From: JAGNHB01 sp964436005
Lineage (GTDB): Bacteria; Acidobacteriota; JAAYUB01
Reading direction: 5' to 3'
Assembly (NCBI GenBank): GCA_964436005.1
Contig: CAYTBK010000003.1
Location: 25,469-89,468, forward strand
DNA length: 64,000 nucleotides
A model generated the notes under the pieces. The model did not search any database. It was given only the letters and a program-made list of their open reading frames with translations, and was not told the DNA's origin. Numbering within the stretch: position 1 is the first letter of the stretch; every line of letters begins with the position of its first letter. This document shows positions 35,022 to 45,500 of the stretch, piece after piece. The position numbers and the translations under genes are program-made.

Positions 35022-37004
35022 ATGGCATGGAAATCTGTCTGGACTGCGCTGGTCGCGGCTTGCGCGATAAGCTCCTTCGCCGCCGGCGAAGCGGCGCCGA
35101 ACTCCCTGGGCTCGAAGCAGAAGGCGAAGATCTACGACTCCTGCTTCGAGATCGTGGTGCGGAAGTCCGCCCAGGATTCCCTGACGTACGAGAAGGAACT
35201 GCCCTGGGACCTGGTGCCTTTCGCCGTCCGCAACGACAAGTACCGCTCCATCGGCACGGCCTTCGCCATTTCCAAAACGGAACTCATCACCGCCTACCAC
35301 GTGATGGAACTCGCCCAGGACTCCCTGGTCGAACAGGAATACGCCATCCGGGACCGGGAAGGCCGCGTGTTCGAGGTGGACCAGATCAACGCCTTCGACC
35401 AGCGGAAGGACTTCGTCCGGTTCACGGTCAAGGGCCGGACCTTTTCCAACTGGCTGGAGCTCAACCCGGCCTTCCAGCTGAACCGGACGGTCTTCACCGC
35501 GGGCAACGCCCTCGGCGAAGGCGTCATCATCCGGCCGGGCGAACTGATCGGCACGCTGCCCGAGCCGGAAAACGGGGAGTGGAAGATCCTCAAGAGTTCG
35601 GCCGACGTCAACAGCGGGAACAGCGGCGGTCCTTTGCTGGACGAGAAAGGCAAGGTCATCGGCCTCGTGCTGGCGAGAAACGACAACATCTGCCAATCGC
35701 TGCCGGCGGGGGAGATCCTGAATCACCCCGGCCCGTTGGGGGTCGGCTACATGAAGGCCGCCTACGGCTTCACCCTCTACCCGAACCGGGGCCCCTACGT
35801 GGTGTACCGGCGCGAATTCCGGCTGCCCCAGGGCTACCGCGAACTGACGACCGCGGCGGCCAAGGCGCTGCAGGAAGAGTACACCCGCAACATGGACCTC
35901 TTCTTCGAGACGAACAGGGACACCATCTTCCCCCGCGGAACCGTTTCCGACATCGCCAGGTGCGCCGTGCCCACCAGCGTCTTCCCCGAAACCCTGTTCA
36001 TGGACAAGGACAGCGGCAACTGGTACCTGTCGGACCTGAAGGTGAAGAGCACCGACATCGGCGACAGCGGCACCGTCGTGCTGGCCATGGTGGACGACAC
36101 GTACTACGTCAGGGTCGCCAAGCCGAAGAGCGTCGCCCTGCGCGAGCTCTGCGACAACCCGAAGACCGGCATGGACCTCTTTCTGAAAGGGACCAGCATC
36201 ACCCGCAAGATCGGCAACGAGGACATCCGCATCACCTCGCTCGGCGCCCCCTATGAGAGCACGCCTTTCCGCGACGCCTGGGGAAGGCCCTGGACCATGA
36301 ACCTCTGGCTGATCGAGTGCACCGACCAGGTCGTCGTGGCCATGTGCGCGCCGACGCCCCAGGGCTTCGTGATGATCTGCCGGTACGTCCCCTCCGCCCT
36401 GCTGAAGCAGTGGGTGTACGACATGAAGAAGTATGTGGACTTCATCTACGTTCCCTACTCGGGCAAGTTGAAGGAGTGGAAGGAATTCCTGGCGCTGGGC
36501 GAAAAGCTCCCGGAAACCGTGGCCGGGGTGAAATGCGATTTCCAGGCCGGGAAGTCCCTCTCCCTGCAATCCGGCCTCTTCCGGATCGAACTCGGCGCCG
36601 TTCCCCTGGAGATCGACGAGGACACGGTGCTCACCATCAATTACGGACTGGTGGACAAGGGGGGGCAAACCGCGTGGCAACCGCGCCGGCTGCTGGTCTC
36701 GGAAGCCGCCCGCAACAACTATTTCGTCCTCAACCGCCGCTTCCGCCCGTCCGCCACCATGCCGGAAAACGCGGTCAAGCAGTGGCGGGAACTCGTCAAC
36801 CAGCGCCATCCCTACACCGGGACGGCCTTCACCGCGGACGAACTGACCGCCGCGGGCTGCGTCCACCCCCGGTTCCGTGGCCGGAAAGAGGCCGAGCTGG
36901 AGCAGGTCTACACGATTTACCTCGCCAAGGAGGGGACCGTGGCCGGGGAGGTCGTCCGGCAGGGCCTGGACGCCCTGGAAACCGGGATCACGATCACGGA
37001 CTGA
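35022..37004 (+). CDS. Secreted trypsin-like serine protease with a large C-terminal region
   Basis: About 660 residues. A signal peptide (MAWKSVWTALVAACAISS) is followed by a trypsin-2 type domain (about 35-230). The triad is readable: His in ITAYHVMEL, Asp in QRKDFVRF and Ser in VNSGNSGGPLLD. After this come about 400 residues with no domain I recognise, including a hydrophobic MNLWLIECTDQVVVAM stretch and mixed alpha/beta segments, perhaps a substrate-binding or second chymotrypsin-like barrel. The ATG at 35022 has AAGGAG upstream. The 3' end overlaps the convergent ATC-hydrolase-like gene by 11 nt. Location is probably periplasmic or extracellular. Confidence 0.87.
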   Translation: MAWKSVWTALVAACAISSFAAGEAAPNSLGSKQKAKIYDSCFEIVVRKSAQDSLTYEKELPWDLVPFAVRNDKYRSIGTAFAISKTELITAYHVMELAQDSLVEQEYAIRDREGRVFEVDQINAFDQRKDFVRFTVKGRTFSNWLELNPAFQLNRTVFTAGNALGEGVIIRPGELIGTLPEPENGEWKILKSSADVNSGNSGGPLLDEKGKVIGLVLARNDNICQSLPAGEILNHPGPLGVGYMKAAYGFTLYPNRGPYVVYRREFRLPQGYRELTTAAAKALQEEYTRNMDLFFETNRDTIFPRGTVSDIARCAVPTSVFPETLFMDKDSGNWYLSDLKVKSTDIGDSGTVVLAMVDDTYYVRVAKPKSVALRELCDNPKTGMDLFLKGTSITRKIGNEDIRITSLGAPYESTPFRDAWGRPWTMNLWLIECTDQVVVAMCAPTPQGFVMICRYVPSALLKQWVYDMKKYVDFIYVPYSGKLKEWKEFLALGEKLPETVAGVKCDFQAGKSLSLQSGLFRIELGAVPLEIDEDTVLTINYGLVDKGGQTAWQPRRLLVSEAARNNYFVLNRRFRPSATMPENAVKQWRELVNQRHPYTGTAFTADELTAAGCVHPRFRGRKEAELEQVYTIYLAKEGTVAGEVVRQGLDALETGITITD

Positions 37005-37551
37005 CCTTTTTCAACAGGTATTCGTGGTTGCAGCAGTCGTGCCCTTCCATGAGCGTCTTGGTGCGGCGGAACTGCAGGTCGGGGTGGAAGCCCCGGCAGA
37101 AACCGTAATCGTAGGCGCAGTAGAAGGCCAGGCCGATGTCGGCCGCCTCCCGGCGCCGCATCTCCTCGGCGAAGACGCAGCGCTTGACGCAAATTCGCAG
37201 CATTTCGGGCGTTTTCGCCTCCACTTCCCAGTCGAGGGCCCCGCCGGACGGCCGCCACAGGATTTCCAGGATGGCGTCGAGGTCCCGCCGGGGCAACTCC
37301 GCGCCGCGGAGCCTCTCCTCGGTGGAACTTTCGACGTACGACCGCACCGCCTCCAGCACGCTGGGGCCGAAGCGCTTGACCAGCTGCCGGAACAGGCCGG
37401 CCCGGTCCCGCATCTCGCGCTTCTGCATGGCCAGGATTTCCTCCTCCAGCCCGCTGCGCTCCGCCTCCGCCGCCGGCAGGGCCGCCGGCAGGGCGCACAG
37501 CCCGGCGCAGGCCGCCAGCGTCTTCAGGCAACTGCGACGATCGATCCCCAT
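36994..37551 (-). CDS. L-2-amino-thiazoline-4-carboxylate hydrolase-like protein with Tat-like signal
   Basis: About 185 residues from the ATG at 37551 (AGGAGG upstream). The N-terminus MGIDRRSCLKTLAACAGL is a Tat-type signal with an RR pair. The C-terminal half matches the ATC hydrolase family: ICVKRCVFAEEM, LAFYCAYDYGF and the ending LMEGHDCCNHEYLLKKV, with several conserved cysteines. Known ATC hydrolases take part in L-cysteine formation from thiazoline, but many relatives have unknown roles. Export of such a protein is unexpected. It converges with the serine protease gene. Function is uncertain. Confidence 0.7.
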   Translation of the reverse strand: MGIDRRSCLKTLAACAGLCALPAALPAAEAERSGLEEEILAMQKREMRDRAGLFRQLVKRFGPSVLEAVRSYVESSTEERLRGAELPRRDLDAILEILWRPSGGALDWEVEAKTPEMLRICVKRCVFAEEMRRREAADIGLAFYCAYDYGFCRGFHPDLQFRRTKTLMEGHDCCNHEYLLKKVSP

Positions 37552-37644
37552 ACCGCCTCCTTCCCGCCCGATGTGTTGGGTGGGCATTGTAGAACAGCGG
37601 ACGGACCAGAGGCAAGAAGCATCGCCACTTGCGGATAACCGGGA

Positions 37645-38985
37645 TCACTGGCCGCCCCGTCCCGCCACGGCCAGGGCCCGACGCTCTTTGGCGAAGCGGG
37701 CCGCCGCCGCCCGGAACTTCGCCTCGTCCAGGGCGTCCAGGGCCGCATTCAGGGAACGCGCATCGATCCCCAGCTTCCTTCCCATCGCCAAGGAAAACGC
37801 GACCCCGTACAGGTTCTGCCGGAGCACGTTGTCCGGGAGGGGCGTCAACCCCAGGAGGAACCCGAAGGCGTTCGCCGCCCTGGCCCGGTCCGCCGGGCCG
37901 AAGGGGGCGGAGAGAGCTTCCGCCAGGAGGCGGTCGAGGCCGGCAAAGGCCTGTTCCGCGGTTTCCGTCGGCGCCAGGCGCCTTTGGAGGACCAGGGCGT
38001 CGGGGTCGTCCAGCGGGGCGTAGAACACCTGCGCCGACGGGGGCCCGCCGGGAACGTTCACCCGTTCGAACAGCCTGGCCGCGGCCGCCAGAAAGGCGGC
38101 ATAGTCCGGCTCCGCGGGTCGCGGGGCGCGCACGGCCACCGCGGCGCACCCGCCGGCGGAACCGCCCCCCTCCGCCCGGGCCGGCTTCCCGTCGCTCACC
38201 GGCGTCCGGCCCGTCGATCCGCCGGGTATCGGAAAGGCCGGCGCCCTTTCTCCGGCCCGGATGCCCCCGAAGCGGGCTTCGATGATTTTCCGGGCTTCCT
38301 CCGGCCGCACCCCCCCGGCCACCACCAGGGTCGCGTTGGCGGGTTTGACGTAGCGGTCGAGAAAGCCCTGCACGTCGGGCACGGTCAGGGAGGAGACCTC
38401 CTGTTCCAGGCCGCCCTTGCGGCCGCCCGAGCGCGCCGGGCAGACCCCGGCCCGGGCCAGGTTCAAGGCCCCCAGTTCGGGCATGCCCCCGTACATGTTG
38501 CCGAGTTCCAGGTTCAGCCGGGGGATTTCCCGCGCCAGGTCCTCCGGCCCGATGGCCGGTGACCCCATCCGCCTGGCGGCCTCGTCCAGTTCGCGGGCCA
38601 GGTCCCGGGCGGGAAACACGCTGGCGAAAACCATGTAATCCCGGCCCGTCTGGGCGTTGAAACCGGCGGGGTGCCGCGCGACGAGTTCGTCGAAGGCCGT
38701 CGCCCGCCCCCCCGGAGGCGCCGCGGTACAGTAGCAGTGCTCCGCCAGGTGGGCCAGGCCGGATTTCCCCGGCGGGTCGAGGTCCTCGCCCGCGGCGTAG
38801 AGGACGACGAGGGCGGCGGCATCCGTTCCGCCCACGGGGCGGATGACCACGGCCAGGCCGTTCGGCAGCGTGAACGTGAGCGGCGCGACAACCGCCGTCG
38901 CCCTGGCGGCGTCAGGCGGTTTCGCGCACTGGACGGACGCCAGCAACAACACCAGGGCCAGGGAAGCGAGCCAGGAGAAGCGCAT
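37645..38985 (-). CDS. M16-family zinc metallopeptidase, single copy of the fold
   Basis: About 446 residues. A lipoprotein-like or Sec signal peptide (LALVLLLASVQCAKPP) is followed by an inverzincin-type domain with the HXXEH motif in SGLAHLAEHCYCT and a distal Glu in LNLELGNMYG. The peptidase half is typical of M16 pitrilysin or processing-peptidase relatives: YVKPANATLVVAGGV and the final KRRALAVA-like region. M16 proteins usually have two homologous domains, one active and one inactive. Both halves appear present, though the second looks degenerate. The ATG at 38985 has GGAGG upstream. Probable role: periplasmic peptide processing. Confidence 0.85.
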   Translation of the reverse strand: MRFSWLASLALVLLLASVQCAKPPDAARATAVVAPLTFTLPNGLAVVIRPVGGTDAAALVVLYAAGEDLDPPGKSGLAHLAEHCYCTAAPPGGRATAFDELVARHPAGFNAQTGRDYMVFASVFPARDLARELDEAARRMGSPAIGPEDLAREIPRLNLELGNMYGGMPELGALNLARAGVCPARSGGRKGGLEQEVSSLTVPDVQGFLDRYVKPANATLVVAGGVRPEEARKIIEARFGGIRAGERAPAFPIPGGSTGRTPVSDGKPARAEGGGSAGGCAAVAVRAPRPAEPDYAAFLAAAARLFERVNVPGGPPSAQVFYAPLDDPDALVLQRRLAPTETAEQAFAGLDRLLAEALSAPFGPADRARAANAFGFLLGLTPLPDNVLRQNLYGVAFSLAMGRKLGIDARSLNAALDALDEAKFRAAAARFAKERRALAVAGRGGQ

Positions 38986-39124
38986 GCAAACCTCCTTCGG
39001 CCAGACGCGGTGACCGCCTGGGCGAAAACGCCCGGGCGCGATTGCCTGATTGGCCAAGTGCTGATGGCATTGTACGCTTCCGCCTTTCCAGGCGCCAGCG
39101 GATTCATCGCCCGCAGCTGTGCCC

Positions 39125-39460
39125 TCAGACCGGTTCCCCTCCCGCGTACAACCCCACTTCCTCCCCATTCCGGTATAAAGTGACGAAAGAATGGGCGGCC
39201 GAGCGGGCAAAGGCCTCCGCCTCCGCCATACACCCGAACTCCAAGGCCACCATGGGGCAGGCTATTGTTTCCGTTTCGGCCCGACCGGCACGACGGGCCA
39301 GGCCGCAGTACCAGGCGGACGCCTCCATGCGTCCGCCTCCGGGACGGCTGATCACCGCGACGGTGGAAGCGGGGAAACGGGCCATGATCCAGGCCTTTTC
39401 CAGCTCTTCGGGAAAAGGGGCATGAACGCATTCACAAGCCAAGCTTTCGGTTGTCTTCAT
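39125..39460 (-). CDS. Small protein of unknown function
   Basis: About 111 residues from the ATG at 39460. I do not recognise it. It is an alpha/beta protein with SLACECVHAPFPEE near the start, a strand ASTVAVISRPGGG and a helix MAEAEAFARSAAHSF. The four cysteines are not arranged as a known metal site. Codon use looks like that of its neighbours, and the frame extends to 39532 with an unlikely upstream part. It lies between the M16 gene and the giant surface protein, both on the same strand, so it might be expressed alone. Confidence that it is a gene is moderate. Confidence 0.5.
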   Translation of the reverse strand: MKTTESLACECVHAPFPEELEKAWIMARFPASTVAVISRPGGGRMEASAWYCGLARRAGRAETETIACPMVALEFGCMAEAEAFARSAAHSFVTLYRNGEEVGLYAGGEPV

Positions 39461-39540
39461 GTCTTTTCTCAACTTGGAGGAATTCATCAATGGAGTGCAG
39501 CTCCGTTGCCGGTAAACTTCTTCCCACCACAATAACAGGC

Positions 39541-39570
39541 CTCGGGGAAATGGATTCCATTCTCCCCGAG
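39541..39570 (-). terminator. Hairpin after the giant surface protein gene
   Basis: A GC-rich stem (39541-39553 with 39557-39570, one bulge, ATT loop) lies 27 nt past the stop codon of the giant gene on the minus strand. A T tract is lacking, so termination is likely but not certain. Confidence 0.45.
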
Positions 39571-39596
39571 ACCCACATATTTCAATTAAAATGTCT

Positions 39597-42500
39597 TCAA
39601 TCCAAAGGAATGGACGGCACAGCGCTCAGAACTGTGTTGTTGAAATCGCCGAAAAGTTGGAACACCAACAGACCGCGGGTCATGGTCTCCGCCTCTAGCA
39701 CAAGGTAGCCGCCAAGCATGTTCGGCAACTCCGCCATGGCCTGGTTGAGCATGAACACTTGACGTTTGTGGCAGTCCGCGCACATGTTGTCAGGTTTCTT
39801 GAGCGTGTAGGTTCTGCTGGCCAAGGCCTGACCGGCGGAATCGTAAGCCGTGAGCTTGACACGAGGCCGGGTTGCGGAATCCGGATCCAGAACGGCAAAA
39901 CCCGTAAAATATGTCGATTCGCCGAACTTCCCGTTGGCGATGAAAGGCAACAGGAATTTTCGGTGACCCAATCCCTGCAGCGGAAGGCTGGAAAGGATCT
40001 TCGAGTGGGCCCCCTGCTCGCCGAAGGTCATGCAGCCGGTGATTCCGCTCGCGCCGCCAGGATCAACCTGCAGCCATCCCTCCACAGTTCCGGCCAAACC
40101 CAATAGCGTCTTGACTTCTGTACGGATCTTGCCCATGGCCGGAACATCCACGGTGGCTGTGTTCAGGATCACCCCGTCGTCGTTCCGCCTCGTTACTTGG
40201 ATACGGGCAGCCGTACCACCTGTGTTCACCAGGGTAAGGTCTGAGAAGTAGACGACCGTTCCGAAATCACCGCTGGCCATGTGCGGGTCGAATAAAATCC
40301 CGGAAGACCGTCCTGCCGGCAAAGCACTCAGAACCGCCACATTGCCGCTGTGCGTGCCGAAGGATTCCGTTCCCAACAACTCCCGGTCGGAGCGCACACC
40401 CACCCAATCTCCGCTCGCCGCAGCCGGGAAGAGAGTCACCACATCGGTCTCCAGACGATCTCCCGGAGGAATCAACCGGCCGGCCTGCGCCTTGAGACTT
40501 CCGTCCGCTTTGTACAGAGACAGTCGGACCGAAGCCTGTTCGAACCCTGGGTTAATCAACACGATTTTCGTATATCCTTCACCCGTAAGCACTTCGGGGA
40601 AGGCCATTGCAGTGAGGCCGCCCCCCTGAGTCGGGACTTCCACCCCGTCGAGGTCCGGACCGCCAGGGGCAGGCTCCATAAAGAAGCCCTTCACGTCGGC
40701 AACATCCATCCTCGCCTTCGCCCAGTGGTTATCCTGCGAGGCCTCCGGACCCAGGACATCGTCGTAGTACAGGTAACCAAACGCCTGGCGCCGCGCTTCC
40801 AGGGGCAAAGTCGTCGTCGCGACGGGCCCTTTGGCCCTGTCGGCGTGCAGGTCGAAGGTGGCGGAGGCGTCCTCCAGGCCCAGGTTCACCAGCGCGAACG
40901 ACACCCCCGCGCTGCGGGGCCAGCAAATCGTCCCGGATTCCGCCGCCAGCGTCTGCACCAACCCGTGCTCGTCATAGATCCCGCCTGTCGTTCGCCCCCC
41001 GCTCACCGGCCGGAGGCTGGTGACGCCGGCATCCAGAGAAACGCCTTCCAAGTCGGTCAGGATCGCTCCCACCATGTCAGTCACCGTCCGTTCATCGCCC
41101 AAGTGACCCAACGGGTCTGCATAAAGTCGAGTCAAGCGAGAACTGTCTTCGAACCCAATCGTGGCGTCCGGGCCCAGTTTTCCGTCCAGATCGGCCAGCG
41201 CAACGGCGCGAGGCTTGTGCGGCAGCGCAACCCGTTGCCGGCCCTCCCAATCGAACGTATTACCTCCAGTAGACAGAAGAGCAACAAGCTCTTTGGAATT
41301 TTTTATGGTGACCACCAGGTCGTCGTACCCGTCTCTGTTCAAATCCCCCGCGTCCAGGGCAGACGGACCATTCCCCAGACCATTGACATCGCCCCGCGTG
41401 AAGGAACCCAACCCGTTGTTCCAGTACACGGCCACGCTCCCTGTGTTCTTGCAGGCCATGGCCAGGTCTGGTGCCCCGTCTCCGTTGAAGTCGCCGGAAA
41501 CCAACCCAACTGGCTCCGCCGGCGTAGAGTACGTCGCGGCAGACAAGAATGCTTCTCCGAAACGCACTTCCAAACTGTTTCCTGTGGTGCTCACACCGGC
41601 CCAATCCTTTTTGCCATCTCCATTCAGATCCAGCGCCAACGACGCGGTGGGCACACTGGCGATGCTCAGTTTCCGCTGCAAGGAAGCCTGGACGGCCGTC
41701 TTGTTCCTGGTCGCCCCGAAAATCCGGGACCATGGATACACGCTCAAAGTCCCGCCCTGCTCGCCGACGATCAGGTCCGGCAGGGCGTCGCCGTCCACAT
41801 CCGCCGCATCGACGACTGCCGGCCGGCCTGCGGAGGAATCCAGCGCTGTCACATTCATCCCCCCGTAACCACCCGCCAACAGTCCGGGGCACCAATACAC
41901 TCTCGGCTCTCCTGAAACCACCGCGACCAGGTCTTCCACTCCGTCCAGGTTCACATCGGCACTGGCCGTATCGGCCAACACCCCGCCCAGGGCGGCCGTG
42001 GAGCTCGTGCCCCGCACTGCTTCTTCTCTTGTGAACACGGGGAAGACCGGATCCGGGCCGAAAGTCGTCGCCCCGGGCAGACCGGTGCGTTGGTCCTGAC
42101 ACAGAAGGGTCAGGGAAAAGAAATTCCCCGCGCCTGCATCGAAAACATACTCCTTGAGATTTCCGCACAGCAAGGTGGAGACCTGCTTTCCGATTCCTTC
42201 CGCTCCCCAGTTGGTGGCCGCCGTCGAAGGCCAGAAACCTCCGCCCAGGCCAATCGTCACGCCAAGAAAATCGCCCCCGTTTAGGGGAGCCCAGGAAGCC
42301 GTGCTTTCCGTCACCCGCAGCCAGAAGGCGTCCTCCCCCTCCACATAACGAAGTACCTGCACCGCGTGCGGTCCGATGCCCTGCAGCGAAGATCCATCCA
42401 CCGGGACAGGTTTTCCGTTCGTCAGCCGGTACTCCGCCACCGCCAGATCCACCAGCGATTCCCCGTTGTCGGATTGAGGCGCCGCCGTGAGCATCGTGCC

Positions 42501-45500
42501 CGAAGCCAGCGTCTGGCTCAGCAGCGCCCGCCCCGGCAGCTTCACCACGATGCAAACGGGGTTCTCCGCCGAAGCGTTCGCGAAAGACGAAGGCGCCAGG
42601 CGAAGGGTGACAGCGGACGCCGGCAGAACCTGGGAAGGACTGTCCGGAAGAATGGCCCCGGCATGCTCCCCGTCAACATAAACATCCACGTTTCCGGTTG
42701 CCGACGTGGGCCGGACCAAGATCTCCGGCGAGAAGGAGCTGTACACCCGGTTGGCGTTTCTATCGTGCGGCGCCGTCACCGACCGCACCTTGAATTTGTT
42801 CGTGCGGGAATGGCTGAGCGCTTCCGTCACCGCGTCAACACCTTGGCCGTGGAGCGTTGAGAGCAGGCGCCAGGTCCCTTCTCCGCCGCCCGTACCCCAG
42901 ACCTCGTAGCCGTCTGCCTCTTCCTGTTCGGCACTCTTCCGGACCGCCAGCCTTGGGGAAGGAGTCCATCCGAGCTTCGTTGCGCCGGCCCCGGTGGCGA
43001 CCGCCTGAACACCTTTCGGGGCCACGGTTTGCATATTCGACCATTCCGGTCCCATCTTACCGTCGAGGAATGTCTTGACGGCGGGGTCGGACACGAACAA
43101 GCCGTTGTAGTCGCAATTCGTCAACGAAGCGTGAAAAATCAGGTCATGCAGATTGGCCAGAGTCGAGGGGACCTCCCCGACAAGTGCATTGGCGCCGAGG
43201 TTTAAGAAATTCAAGGCGTGGAGGTTGCCAATCTCGGCGGGAATCTCCCCCACGAACTGGTTGTTGTTGAGTTGAAGGTATACCAGTTCCGTAAGGCGGC
43301 CTAGTTCCGCCGGAATCGTACCACTCAGCTGGTTGCGGGCCAAGTTGAGCTCTCTCAATTGACTCAGGTTTCCCCAGGCGGCGGGAATCGATCCGCTCAA
43401 CTGGTTGTCCTTGACATCCAGCACTTCCAAGTTCGCCAGGTTCGACAGCGTTTCCGGAAGCGATCCACCCAGCCTGTTGCCGCCCAGGTTGAGTTCTCGC
43501 AATTCGGCCAGCACGCCCCATTCCGGGGGAATGGCGCCCTCCAACTGGTTGTCGAAGAGATACAGGCGATCCAGTAGACTGAGATTCGCCAGGGTGGGAG
43601 GTAGAAAACCGGCGAGCTTGTTGAACGTCAGGCTGATCTGGGAGACGTGCCCGTTCTTGACCGCAACGCCGCGCCAGGATCCTTCCGTTCCGGCCTGAGC
43701 GAAGCCGTCGCCGGCGAGGGGCGGTGTTCTCCAGCCTGTGTTGTCCGCCCAGGTGTCTCCGTTCGTGGCGTTGTACAAGTCGATGAGAGCGGCGCGCTCC
43801 TCAGCCGGGATAGCCGGCTCGTCGGACAGTGAGAGTTCCCAGGTCTCGCCGAAACGGCCATTGGGATCAGAAGCCGAAAATCGACAGAAGAAATATACGC
43901 TTATACCGGAAAGATCGGGGCAGCAACCCCAGAAGTAATTTGCCGGATTTGGCCCCGGAGGTACCCCATAAGCATCAAATTCTCCTGTATTTGGGTCGAA
44001 ACGCACCACACCAGTGTGACCATTTCCGAAATGTGCCCAATTCCACAGATAAATCTTGCCGTCAGCCCCCATCCAGCCCTTCGTACCGTGGTTGAACCGG
44101 AACTCTCCTGGGTTCGGAATTTCGGTGAGGGTTTCCGTGACAGGATCGAATTTTTCAACAATGACGGCTGTTTCCGTCGTACTGCCGCCGAAAAGGTATA
44201 CGGCGCCGTCGGGTGTCTGCACCCTCGCCCCGATGGTGCGACCTCCGCCCAACGAACCCACCGGGCGTACCATGTCCGAGGAAGGGTCATAATGGAGGAC
44301 CTCACTGACAGGCCCGCCGTTCCACCCCCCGAACAGGTAGACGCCGCCGCGGAAAGCCGGCGCCGGCACCAGGGCCACGCCCCAGATGTTCCCGGAGGAG
44401 ATGGCGGCTCTTTCTCGGGCCGTTCCGGCAACAGGATCGACTTCGATGATCCGGTTGTGCTGCCCCCACCCACCCGGCCCGTTTCCAGGGTCGAGATAGA
44501 CCTTCCCGTTGGAAGCCACAGCCGCACCGAAAGACTCGTTGTTCAAGTAAGGATATGGCAAAGCAATTGGCAGTACGGTCCAATAATCATTCAAAGCGTC
44601 GTAACATTGGATAACCGTGGTTGGTGCATACTCCGTTGTCGACGCATTGCCGCCCAGAAGATAAATTTTATTCTCTGCCGTCGGGTTGCTGACGGCAAAA
44701 CCGCTCTTGATTTCCGCCCGCGGATAGTCCGCCTTCGGCGTCAGGTCCGGCATGTTTTTCAGGAACGTGAGTTCCCATGTCTCGTTGTAGCGGACGTCGG
44801 GCGTGGAAGGTGAATACCGGCAGAAGAAGAAGACCTTGGTCCATACGCTGTCCGGCGTGCAGCCCCACATGAATTGGTTGCCCGGGAAGGGGCCGGGCGG
44901 GAGTCCGAAGTCGGAAAACTCTTTCGTGACGGGGTCGAACTTGACGACGGTGTTGGGCCCGTTTCCGGAAAAATCCCAAGTCCACAGGTAGATGCAGCCA
45001 TCCGACCCAACCCAACCTTTTGTGCCATGGTTGAAGGAAAACCCTTTCGGATTTGGTATCACAGTCAGCGTTTCATTCCTCGGATCGAACACCTCGACGA
45101 GGGACGCCGTTGCCAATGTGTTGCCCCCGAAAAGGTATACGCTGCCGTCGGGCATCTGGACCCTCGCCCCCATGGTCCGGCCGCCGCTCAAAGAGCCGAC
45201 CGCCCGCACAGTATCGGTAGAGGGATCGTAGTGAAGCACCGAACTGACGGCCCCGCCGTCCCATCCGCCGAAAAGGTAGACGCCGCCGAGGGAGGCCGGG
45301 GCCGGCACCAGGGCCACGCCCCAGATGTTTCCCGCGGAGATGGCGGCTCTCTCTCTGGCCGTACCGGCGACGGGGTCGACCTCAATGATCCGGTTGTGCC
45401 CACCCCACCCCCCGTAACCGTTTCCCGGACTGAGGTAGATTTTTCCGTTGGAAGCCACCGCCGCGCCGAAAGACTCGTTGTTCAGGTAAGGGTATGGCAA

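Noticed and set aside
34377..36866. 829-residue minus-strand frame over the CDF and protease genes.
   Set aside because: No domain, Gly/Asp/His-rich, and opposite two well-supported genes.
39768..39782. Cytochrome c in the giant surface protein, based on CADCH.
   Set aside because: A single CXXCH with no neighbouring cytochrome fold or maturation gene. I list it only as a low-interest observation.
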